Source: UBA2387 sp019454665
GTDB taxonomy: Bacteria; Armatimonadota; Fimbriimonadia; Fimbriimonadales; Fimbriimonadaceae
Length of the DNA: 64,000 nucleotides
Reading direction: 5' to 3'
NCBI GenBank assembly: GCA_045862995.1
Contig: BTVX01000013.1
Span: forward strand, 1 to 64,000
Every line of letters starts with the position of its first letter. Within the stretch, counting starts at the first letter, position 1. Positions 27,185 to 35,076 of this stretch are shown here, one piece after another. The translations under genes were made by a program, and so were the position numbers. A model generated the notes under the pieces. The model saw nothing but the letters and a program-made list of their open reading frames with translations. It was not told where the DNA came from and did not search any database.

Positions 27185-28540
27185 GTGAGCGAACACAACC
27201 CGCCAACGACGCCTCAGGCCGGACTCGCTCCGGAGGCGCTCGCTCACGTCCGCCACGAACTCCGCACCCCCCTCAACGCCATCATCGGCTACAGCGAGAT
27301 GCTGTTCGAGGAGTTGGAAGACCGCGGCCTGACCGACCTGCAGGCCGACGTCGAAAAGATCCGCACGTCCGGCTCGCGCCTGCTCGCCATGATTGATACG
27401 CACCTCCGGCCAGGCCACTCGCCCGCCGAAGCCCCCGATGCGAGCCGAGCCAAGCAAGTCGCCGAGGAGGTCCCCGAGGTCATGCCCGCCGACGAAGCGG
27501 GCACGGTGCTGGCGATTGACGACATCCCCGAGAACCTCGACCTGCTGGCGCGGTACCTGGGGCGACTGGGACACCGCTCGCTGGTGGCGCAAGACGGCCC
27601 CGAAGGCTTGCGGCTGGCTCTGGAACAGGGCCCCGACGTGGTGCTGCTGGACGTGATGATGCCGGGGATGGACGGGCACGAGGTGCTGGCCCGCCTGAAA
27701 TCCGACCCGCGCACGCGCGACATCCCCGTGCTCATGGTCTCGGCGCTCGACCAGTTGGATGCCGTGGTTCGCTGCATCGAAGCCGGGGCCGAGGACTACC
27801 TGCCCAAGCCGTTCAACCCCGTGCTGCTCCGCGCGCGCATCGGGGCATGCCTTGAAAAGAAGCGGCTACGCGACCAAGAACTCCGGCACCTGGAGCAAAT
27901 CCGGGTGGAGCAAGCCAAATCGGAGGCGCTGCTGCTCAACATCCTGCCCGAAAGCATCGCCGGCCGGCTCAAGGCGGGCGAATCCACCATCGCCGACAAG
28001 GTGGGCAGCGTCTCGGTGCTGTTCGCCGACCTAGTGGGCTTTACGGAATACGCAGGGACGCATCAGGCCGATGCCGTTGTGGGCTCGCTGAACCGCATCT
28101 TCACCACGTTCGACGACTTGGTCGCCGAGTACGGGCTGGAAAAGGTGAAGACCATCGGCGACTCGTACATGGTGGTGGGCGGGCTGCCGCCCGCCGAGGA
28201 CGCCCAGTTGGAGCGGATGGTGTCGTTCGGGCTGCGGCTTCAAACAGAGTTGGAGGCGCTCCGCGTCGAACTGGGCGTGCCCTTCCGCCTGCGCGTGGGC
28301 ATCCATTGCGGTCCTGTGGTGGCCGGGGTCATCGGCAAGCGCAAGTTCGCCTACGACCTGTGGGGCGACACGGTGAACGTGGCGCAGCGGATGGAAGCCA
28401 CGGGCATCGCTGGCCGCGTGCAGGTGTCGGAAGCCGTCCGCGCCTCGCTCGCCCCCCGGTTCGCGTTCCTGCCTCGGGGGGAGATCGAGGTCAAGGGGAA
28501 GGGGCTGATGAACGTCTGGCTGGTCGAAGGCGAGGCTTAG
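27185..28540 (+). CDS. HisKA-receiver-adenylate cyclase hybrid signalling protein
   Basis: The 451-residue protein has three modules. Residues about 15-75 look like a histidine-kinase dimerisation domain (HVRHELRTPLNAIIGYSEML, phospho-acceptor His24). Residues about 107-225 form a receiver (VLAIDDIPEN, acceptor Asp156 in VVLLDVMMPGMDG, Lys in DYLPKPFNP). Residues about 265-448 form a class III nucleotidyl cyclase. Asp282 (FADLVGFTE) and Asp326 bind metal, while Lys322 (VKTIGDSY) and Asp391 (YDLWGDTVN) are the adenine-selecting residues, so cAMP is the likely product. There is no HATPase kinase domain, so the phosphate must come from another protein. The start is GTG. Confidence 0.9.
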   Translation: MSEHNPPTTPQAGLAPEALAHVRHELRTPLNAIIGYSEMLFEELEDRGLTDLQADVEKIRTSGSRLLAMIDTHLRPGHSPAEAPDASRAKQVAEEVPEVMPADEAGTVLAIDDIPENLDLLARYLGRLGHRSLVAQDGPEGLRLALEQGPDVVLLDVMMPGMDGHEVLARLKSDPRTRDIPVLMVSALDQLDAVVRCIEAGAEDYLPKPFNPVLLRARIGACLEKKRLRDQELRHLEQIRVEQAKSEALLLNILPESIAGRLKAGESTIADKVGSVSVLFADLVGFTEYAGTHQADAVVGSLNRIFTTFDDLVAEYGLEKVKTIGDSYMVVGGLPPAEDAQLERMVSFGLRLQTELEALRVELGVPFRLRVGIHCGPVVAGVIGKRKFAYDLWGDTVNVAQRMEATGIAGRVQVSEAVRASLAPRFAFLPRGEIEVKGKGLMNVWLVEGEA

Positions 28541-28704
28541 GCGCGTGGGCTGGCAAGGCCCCGGTTAGCAGGCAGAGAACCGGCGGCGATCCGCTGGTAA
28601 AGACTGGATTTTGCTGTTCTGCAAATCAACTCATCAATACATTGGCGATTCGGCTTCCTGGATTGCAGGGGCACCAAGGTCGGGAGTGGGGAGGTGGCCG
28701 ATGA

Positions 28705-29226
28705 TCAGGCTGTGACCGGGTTCAGCCAGTCCTTCGCCTTCTTGATCGCCTCGGTCACCATTCGGTCATCCAAATGCGGCTTCAACTCCTTGACTGCCCT
28801 CAGCCATGCGGCCTCATCTTGAGTCGTTTGGCCTCTTTCCGCCACCCAGATGCTTGTGGCGAATGCCTCCAGTTCCTTCACCTCGCTGCATCCCACAGCT
28901 CCGACTGCCTGATCGACTGCCTGCGATACCTCATCCTCAAGGGCTGGGTCGATGGCTGCTTCCATCCGTCCTGGTGCCAGTTTGACGCCGTACGGCGGGG
29001 TCGACTGCACATCCAGCAACTCGACCGCGCTCATGGACTCAATCGCGTCATTCAAGTCGAACGAGTACGGCCCGTGCTTGAAAAGCACGAACTCGAAAGG
29101 TAGCCGAGCTCGGGTGCTGGCGATGTACAGTGACTTGATCACGTGGGTCTTGCCCGTCCAACTGCCGACACCATTCAGGCCGCGAACAGCCCGAAGAATC
29201 ACCGCAAAGCTTTCAGATCCACTCAT
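28705..29226 (-). CDS. YwgA-like protein, partner of the HD phosphohydrolase
   Basis: The 173-residue protein has the signature of YwgA/SocA-like proteins near the N-terminus: SWTGKTHVIKSLYIASTRAR followed by PFEFVLFKHGPYSFDLNDAI. Its ATG overlaps the stop of the HD-phosphohydrolase gene by 4 bases (ATGA). In Bacillus subtilis ywgA also lies next to an HD-phosphohydrolase gene (ywfO), so this pairing recurs across distant bacteria. The molecular function is unknown; related domains occur in antitoxin-like and phage-associated proteins. Composition is less GC-rich than the neighbouring cyclase gene. Confidence 0.7.
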   Translation of the reverse strand: MSGSESFAVILRAVRGLNGVGSWTGKTHVIKSLYIASTRARLPFEFVLFKHGPYSFDLNDAIESMSAVELLDVQSTPPYGVKLAPGRMEAAIDPALEDEVSQAVDQAVGAVGCSEVKELEAFATSIWVAERGQTTQDEAAWLRAVKELKPHLDDRMVTEAIKKAKDWLNPVTA

Positions 29227-30538
29227 TTCAATCCTCCACTGTCCCCAACCGATTCCCGGAAGTGCATCGCCACCTCCCTGGCTTGCACGACGTTTTCTGG
29301 AGCCGTGAAAACGAATCCGAATCCGACCGGGGGAATCTTGGCGATGACATGTGAAACCAGCGTCGAGTCCTTGACCGTCTGCTCGTCGTCAATGACGGGG
29401 AATCGGTTGACCTCCTGCTTCGGGTTCATCCAGTCCGTTCGCACCGAATCCTTGCCCAGTGCAATCTCAAGACGCGCTTGAAGATCGGTTAGCATCGCCT
29501 CGCCCTTGACAAAAGTCGTCGCCTTTGGCCTCAAACACGGTGCGAAAGTGGTTGCGCCCCAGCACTCGCTCGACGAGATGATTGCGGGTGGACTTGGCGT
29601 CTGCCAAGTCCACTCGCATGGCGCTGATCACTTCGGTGTCGGTCATCTTAAGCAGGTCCTTCCAGTCGGCTGAGTAGCGGCCCGCGGGCAGCCACTCCTT
29701 CAGGTAGTCCTTCAAGTGGATGTCGTAGATTCGCCTCACGTCATGAAAGTAGACTTGAGTATACATAAAATAGCGTGCGAGCAGCAAGGCCTCGGCGGCG
29801 TGAATGGACCCATAGTCCAGGCCGACCTTGATCGTCTCATCGCTCGGGTCCACGACCAAGCGCAACCCCTGGATAAGCCGATCAGGGCCGAACCGTCCGT
29901 ACGGAACGCCCGCATGAAGCCCGTCTCGAAGCAGGTAGTCGATCCGGTCCGCGCCAAATGTGTTGCCTGTGATCAGTTCGTTCAGGATGGTGGGCCAGAG
30001 GTGCAACGCTCGGTCAGGCTCCACCTTCGCGCGTTTCTTGGGGTCCCAGCAAAGATCCACCACGTCCTCGGGGCGAATGGGAGGAGTTGCCGAGCCAAGG
30101 ATCGTCCCGATCTCACTGCTCCGAATCATCTCGGCAGTCATCCGCTCGTGATTCCATCCGTCGGGAAGCAGGTCTTCGGCCGCGTGCGAAAAGGGGAGAT
30201 GACCAACATCATGAAGCAGCCCAGCGATGCGGACCACTGATCGCCAGTACGCCAAGGAGTCCCTGCCGACCTTGGTCTCCGAGGCGATCTTTCAGGTCGC
30301 TGGTGAGCTTCTCTTCCGAAAATACTGAGTCGAAAATTCTCGTGGCAAACTCCATCACACCCAAGCTATGTTCAAACCGGGTGTGCGTCGCCCCCGGGTA
30401 GACCTGATAGGTCATCGCCAACTGATGGACATCCCTAAGTCGCTGAAATGGTCGGCTGTCGATGATTCTCCGCTCCAAGTTGTTGAACCGGATGAACCCA
30501 TGAATGCCACATCGAACCTCGTGCGTCAGTTTGGCCAA
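29223..30538 (-). pseudogene. HD-domain phosphohydrolase (dGTPase/SAMHD1-like, YwfO type) with two frameshifts
   Basis: Three reading frames together give a normal HD phosphohydrolase of about 438 residues. Frame 1 (30538 to about 30280) encodes IHGFIRFNNLERRIIDSRPF and ATHTRFEHSLGVMEF. Frame 2 (about 30279 to 29523) encodes the catalytic IAGLLHDVGHLPFSHAAEDL and GADRIDYLLRDGLHAG. Frame 3 (to 29223) encodes ATTFVKGEAMLTDLQARLEI and the tail. Each junction is fixed by removing one G from a GG pair: at 30279-30280, and at 29522-29523. All metal-binding His and Asp residues are otherwise present. The gene is either recently inactivated or carries assembly errors. It would hydrolyse dNTPs or a related nucleotide. 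Confidence 0.85.
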
Positions 30539-30837
30539 ATCGCTCCTCCTCTCAGTCCGGGCCGCTGCGGATCTGTGGTTCGCAGTACACTGGCCGCATC
30601 TTCAAGCGCCAAAGCGGTGAGCTTGGGGCAGGGACCAGTGGGATCGCCGACTAGCATCTCTCAAGTCTGGGTCGGCATGGTGATTTTACGCCGCCGCTAT
30701 TGGTTCAACTGAGTCTACCATCCTCTGCGACTGGCGATCCGCAGGGCCCCGATTGGGCGCTGGCCAGCCATCTCTCAAGCGCAATCCTAAGACCGTGCGC
30801 GATCACTGTGTAGCCTATCAGTCCCTCTGGCAAGCCA
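30539..30837. other. Intergenic region without recognisable gene
   Basis: About 300 bases between the divergent HD-phosphohydrolase and mvaB genes. I see no convincing coding sequence, RNA gene or strong hairpin. It probably holds the promoters of both genes, but no clear -35/-10 pair was found. Confidence 0.5.
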
Positions 30838-31758
30838 ATGTCACTCGCCTCAACCATGTATCCTCTCGCCGTGTCCGCCATCCGCATCGTCGAAGTCGGC
30901 CCGCGCGACGGGCTCCAAAACGAGCCGACGCCCATACCCACCGAGGCCAAAGCCGCCTTCGTCCGCGCCCTGGCCGCCGCCGGGCTCGCCGAGATCGAGG
31001 CCACGAGCTTCGTTTCGCCCAAGTGGGTGCCGCAACTCGGGGACGCCCAGGCCCTGCTCGCCGAACTCGGCCCGATGCCCGGCCTGTCGGCGCTCGTCCC
31101 GAACGTCAAAGGTCTGGAACGCGCCCTTGAGACAACCATTGAGCGCATCGCCGTCTTCACCGCCGCCAGCGATGCGTTCACGCTCCAGAACATCGCCATG
31201 GACGTCGAAGCGTCGCTGGCCGCGTTCGCCGAGGTGATCGGCGGCTTCCGGGCCGCGCGGCCCGATGGCTGGGTGCGCGGCTACGTGAGCACGGCCTTCG
31301 AGTGCCCCTACGCCGGGCGCATCGCCCCAGATTACGTGGCAAAAGTGTGCGATCGGTTACTCGATCTGGGTGTGGACGAGATCAGCTTGGGCGACACCAT
31401 CGGCGTGGCCGTGCCCGCCGAGGTCCGCTCGCTGGCCTCGTCCCTGACCCACATCCCGAAGGCCAAGGTGGCTTGGCACTTCCACGACACGCGCGGCACG
31501 GCCATCGCCAACGTCGCCGCCGCACTCGAACTTGGCTACACGGTGTTCGATGCCAGCGCAGGCGGGCTGGGCGGCTGCCCCTACGCCCCCGGGGCGGGCG
31601 GCAATCTGGCCACCGAAGACCTCGTCTACTTCTTGGAACGCTCGGGCCTCGCCACGGGAGTGGACCTCGGCGCATTGGCGCGGGCCAGCCTGCCCGTGCT
31701 CGATCGGCTGGGTCGCAAGCCGGCGGCCAAGGCGCAACTCGCAGCGTTGGCGGGCTAG
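30838..31758 (+). CDS. mvaB: Hydroxymethylglutaryl-CoA lyase
   Basis: The 306-residue protein has the DRE-TIM layout: IVEVGPRDGLQNEPTPIPTE at the start, IEATSFVSPKWVPQLGDA, and AWHFHDTRGTAIANV with the metal-binding His pair. It contains the family signature ASAGGLGGCPYAPGAGGNLA, which holds the catalytic Cys. It cleaves HMG-CoA to acetyl-CoA and acetoacetate in leucine breakdown. No other leucine-degradation gene is nearby. ATG at 30856 is an alternative start. The stop shares a CTAG with the convergent gene. Confidence 0.94.
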   Translation: MSLASTMYPLAVSAIRIVEVGPRDGLQNEPTPIPTEAKAAFVRALAAAGLAEIEATSFVSPKWVPQLGDAQALLAELGPMPGLSALVPNVKGLERALETTIERIAVFTAASDAFTLQNIAMDVEASLAAFAEVIGGFRAARPDGWVRGYVSTAFECPYAGRIAPDYVAKVCDRLLDLGVDEISLGDTIGVAVPAEVRSLASSLTHIPKAKVAWHFHDTRGTAIANVAAALELGYTVFDASAGGLGGCPYAPGAGGNLATEDLVYFLERSGLATGVDLGALARASLPVLDRLGRKPAAKAQLAALAG

Positions 31759-32372
31759 GCGGCCTCGACGATCGCCTTCAGCCGGGTCAACGCCTCGCCC
31801 CATGCCGCGCGCAGGCCATCCGCCTCGCCCCGCGTCTGAATGCGCGAAGGCATCACGTTCATCAGGCACTTGCCCTTGTTGTCCGAAAACTGAACGTCGA
31901 TGGTCACCGGAGCCGTGATGCCGGGGTGCTCCCACGTGAAGCGCAGGTCCTTGTCGGTGCGGATTCGCGTGAACGTGCCCTTGCAGCCCGCGTCGCACGC
32001 GATCGTGCCGCCCTCGCGGACGTCCTGCCGACCGTTGTCGCCGAACATCTCGGCGAACGTGGCGGTATCGGTCCAAGCCGCAAACACCTTGGAAACGGGC
32101 GCGGCGATGGTCTTGGTGCAGCACACGGTGTAGCCTTCGAGCAACCCGTCCTTCTTCACGACGCCCTTGTGCGCCTCGTAGGCGGCGGCGATCGTGGTCG
32201 GCCACCATGGGTCGGTGTGCTGGGCGTAGATGTGGTTCACGGTGTCGCGGCGGCCCTTCTTCAACGCGTCCATCGCGTCGAGTTCGGCGAACCAGTCGGC
32301 GAACGTCTTGCCCGTCGCGGCCTTGCAGGCCTCGTCGGTGAGCGGGTGGTCGGGGACGTTGTTCACTTTCAT
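31755..32372 (-). CDS. DUF4287 plus SRPBCC (AHSA1-like) protein
   Basis: The 205-residue protein has two parts. Residues about 1-65 match DUF4287 (ACKAATGKTFADWFAELDAM, then GRRDTVNHIYAQH). Residues about 75-205 form an SRPBCC/AHSA1 ligand-binding domain (VCCTKTIAAPVSKVFAAWTD, then GCKGTFTRIRTDKDLRFTWE). Its role is unknown; SRPBCC domains bind hydrophobic ligands or assist Hsp90-type chaperones. ATG at 32372 was chosen because DUF4287 similarity begins there. It ends on a CTAG shared with mvaB. Confidence 0.82.
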   Translation of the reverse strand: MKVNNVPDHPLTDEACKAATGKTFADWFAELDAMDALKKGRRDTVNHIYAQHTDPWWPTTIAAAYEAHKGVVKKDGLLEGYTVCCTKTIAAPVSKVFAAWTDTATFAEMFGDNGRQDVREGGTIACDAGCKGTFTRIRTDKDLRFTWEHPGITAPVTIDVQFSDNKGKCLMNVMPSRIQTRGEADGLRAAWGEALTRLKAIVEAA

Positions 32373-32379
32373 ACGGCCA

Positions 32380-33726
32380 CTATGACGAACGGGCCGTCCC
32401 GATTTCGACGGTCTCCTTCGCAGCGGTCTCGCCCGCCACATAGCCCGTACTCCATGCCGCCTGCAGGTTGTAGCCGCCCACCCGCCCCGCGACGTCCAGC
32501 ACCTCGCCGCACAGAAACAGCCCCTGACACCGCAGCGAGCGCATCGAGTGCGGGTCCACTTCAGAGAGCGAAACGCCTCCCGCGACCACCTCGCCCTTTT
32601 CCAACGGCACCGTCCTCACCGTGCCGAGCGGCCACGCCTTGAGCGTCTCGACCAAGCGGTTGATCGCCTTACGGCCCAATTGACCCACGGGCACCTCCGG
32701 CAGCCGCGCGTCGGCGAGCAATCGGTCGTGCAACCGCTCGGGCAACAGGCTCTCGATCAGGCTCCGCGCGCCACGCTTCGGCGCGGCCATTGCTTGCGCG
32801 TGCAACGATTCGCCGAACCTGTCGCTAGCCTGGTCCGGGATCAAGTCCACGGCCAAAGTGATTTCCTCGGCAATCATTCGCTCTGCAACCACCCGGCTCA
32901 CTTCCAAGGCGCACGGCCCGGAAAGGCCCTGATGCGTGAAAAGCAAATCGCCGCGCCAGCGGTCCGCTTCGCGGCCCTGGACCCTCGCTTTCAAGACCAC
33001 GTCCCGAAGCGCCACGCCGCTCAAGTCGGCCCAATCCTCGGTGGTCTTCAGGTAGATCGGGGCGAGCGCCGCCCGCACGGGGACGATGGTGTGGCCCGCT
33101 TCCCTCGCCCATCGCCAGCCGTCGCCCGTGGTGCCCGAGTTCGGATACGAAGATCCGCCCGTGCTTACCACGACGCGCCCCGCCGACACAACGTTCTCAC
33201 CCAAGCGCACCCCGACAACCGTGCCCCCCTCGACGACCAGCCCCGTCACGGGCGTTCGCAACCGCACGTCCACGCCGACCTCCTCCAGCAGACTTGTCAG
33301 AATCGCCACCACGTCCTTGGCCGATTGGTCCACCGGAAAGATACGTCCATCGGGGCGCGTGTACACCTTCAGTCCCCGCCCGACCAACAGGTCCACCATC
33401 TGCCGATTGGTCCACCGGTACATCGCCGGACGCAAGAACCGCGCCTCCTCCCGGCGAAAGCCCTTCAACACGTCCTCGATGGTCCCCTCGTGCGTGATGT
33501 TGCACTTGCCGCCACCGGAGATCGAAATCTTGGTGCCCAGCCGAGGGGTCTTCTCCAGCAGGATCACGCGCGCGCCCAGAGACGCCGCCCGCCAAGCCGC
33601 CACGATGCCAGCCGCGCCCCCACCCACGACGAGGACGTCGCAACGGGGAGCGTCAGAAGGGTTCGAAGACGACGATGGGTTGATCGAGGTGGCCGTGAGA
33701 ATAGTAAAGCCGACCGTCGGGTCCAA
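32380..33726 (-). CDS. NAD(P)/FAD-dependent oxidoreductase, HI0933/BaiN-like
   Basis: The roughly 420-450-residue flavoprotein has CDVLVVGGGAAGIVAAWRAA at the start of the domain, the family segment KISISGGGKCNITHEGT, VVVSTGGSSYPNSGTTGDGW mid-protein and GLFLCGEVLDVAGRVGGYNL near the C-terminus. Members are flavin oxidoreductases of mostly unknown substrate; BaiN acts on bile-acid intermediates. The start is uncertain: no ATG or GTG precedes the FAD motif closely, and TTG at 33726 lies inside the 3' end of the upstream propeller gene. An unusual start such as ATT at 33700-33702 is possible. Confidence 0.85.
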   Translation of the reverse strand: MDPTVGFTILTATSINPSSSSNPSDAPRCDVLVVGGGAAGIVAAWRAASLGARVILLEKTPRLGTKISISGGGKCNITHEGTIEDVLKGFRREEARFLRPAMYRWTNRQMVDLLVGRGLKVYTRPDGRIFPVDQSAKDVVAILTSLLEEVGVDVRLRTPVTGLVVEGGTVVGVRLGENVVSAGRVVVSTGGSSYPNSGTTGDGWRWAREAGHTIVPVRAALAPIYLKTTEDWADLSGVALRDVVLKARVQGREADRWRGDLLFTHQGLSGPCALEVSRVVAERMIAEEITLAVDLIPDQASDRFGESLHAQAMAAPKRGARSLIESLLPERLHDRLLADARLPEVPVGQLGRKAINRLVETLKAWPLGTVRTVPLEKGEVVAGGVSLSEVDPHSMRSLRCQGLFLCGEVLDVAGRVGGYNLQAAWSTGYVAGETAAKETVEIGTARSS

Positions 33727-35032
33727 ATGCCATAGATCGGACTTGGGTATGGATCTGACCGGTCCGAATCTCCTCGTCGTCCACAGGCGGCTTCGAGTCC
33801 CCCCTGCCAAAGCCTCGAACAAAGCGCCCTTGGCTGTCGAACACCGAGATGCGCGCGTAATGCTCGGCGTCCCGACGCTCGGCCACATAGACGTTGCCTG
33901 CCGCATCGCACCGAAGGGCCGTGATGCCCGCCACGTTGCCCAGTTTCAAGCTCGGCCCGATGATCGGCCTTGTGCCACCCTTCCCGTCGGCGGGCACGCG
34001 GAACACCGTGCTTCCCGTCCCGATCCAGATCGTTCCGTCGGGGCCGAAGTCGTAAAAGAGCGCTTCCTCGAACTTAAACGCCCCCACGCCTTCCAACACG
34101 AACGCGGGCTTCTTGCCAGCCATCTTGGCGAACGTGCCGCCAAAGACGCAGAACAGGCTGCCGTCGCGTGCGTACCGTCCGCTCCAGGCCCATCCGCCAA
34201 GGCCCGGCACCTCGTCGTCTTGCATCAGACCCTCGGCGTCTTGGCCCGTGGCCGAGAACCGGAACAACCGATCGGCGTTCCAACTGTGGGCGATCACTTC
34301 GCCGGAAGTCCGGTTGACAGAAATACTGATGCTGCCGCCCGGCAGCGTGGCGAAGGTGCTGAGCCCGGAACCGTCCGGATTCATGCGATAGATCGCGCCG
34401 TTGGCGTTGCTCGTCACATACAGCCGCCCGCGCCCATCGAAGTCGAGGGCGAACAGGTCCTCGCCGCCGCTGATGTTCAGGTGCCCGACAAGGGCCAAGC
34501 CGCTGACGGCCCCGCGCAGGGTCACATCCACCGTCTCCGGGGCAATCACGATGCCGGATGCCTTGAACGCCTGCACATGAGACGACTGCTTGGGCTGCAG
34601 GTCGGCGGTCATCCACGGACCGTCGCTGGTCAGTGCCTTGCTGCGGGTGAGGATGACTTCCTTGCCTTCGGCATCCTTGCCCTTGTAACGCTCCACGAGG
34701 TCCACCCAATCCACTCGGATGCCTTCCAAAACCGTGGAGGTTGCATTGGCGACTTGGAAGTTTCCGGTCAACGCGCCGCCAGAGTAGGTCAACCCCGTCA
34801 GCGCTATGGAGCATTCGCCCTTCCAACTTGGCTTGCCGGTAGAAAACGTCGCATTGGGCGGGACCTTCCCAGCCCCATCGAGGGTCACGCTGAACCCGAT
34901 GCCGCCGCTCGGAGGAGCCACGACCGCCCGCTCCGACGCGTGTTGGGCGATGCGCCCCGCGTACGCGAACGTGTCGTCGGTAGGTTGAGCGACGCCCAAG
35001 GGCAGCAAGGCAATCAATGCGAGCCAGGTCAC
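33653..35032 (-). CDS. Secreted beta-propeller (NHL/SMP-30-like) protein
   Basis: The 459-residue protein has a signal peptide (MTWLALIALLPLGVA). Residues about 30-180 are beta-rich. Residues about 185-455 contain repeated propeller blades of the form ALDFDGRGRLYVTSNANGAI, DFGPDGTIWIGTGSTVFRV, CDAAGNVYVAERRDAEHY and AFGPDGRLYYSHGH. Such proteins are lactonases, lyases or binding proteins; no catalytic set could be assigned. It ends within the start region of the HI0933-like gene, so the two are probably co-transcribed. Confidence 0.82.
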   Translation of the reverse strand: MTWLALIALLPLGVAQPTDDTFAYAGRIAQHASERAVVAPPSGGIGFSVTLDGAGKVPPNATFSTGKPSWKGECSIALTGLTYSGGALTGNFQVANATSTVLEGIRVDWVDLVERYKGKDAEGKEVILTRSKALTSDGPWMTADLQPKQSSHVQAFKASGIVIAPETVDVTLRGAVSGLALVGHLNISGGEDLFALDFDGRGRLYVTSNANGAIYRMNPDGSGLSTFATLPGGSISISVNRTSGEVIAHSWNADRLFRFSATGQDAEGLMQDDEVPGLGGWAWSGRYARDGSLFCVFGGTFAKMAGKKPAFVLEGVGAFKFEEALFYDFGPDGTIWIGTGSTVFRVPADGKGGTRPIIGPSLKLGNVAGITALRCDAAGNVYVAERRDAEHYARISVFDSQGRFVRGFGRGDSKPPVDDEEIRTGQIHTQVRSMAFGPDGRLYYSHGHLDQPIVVFEPF

Positions 35033-35076
35033 GAGTCCATTTATAACACGCTTCGCGAAAACTGCACGGCCAATAT

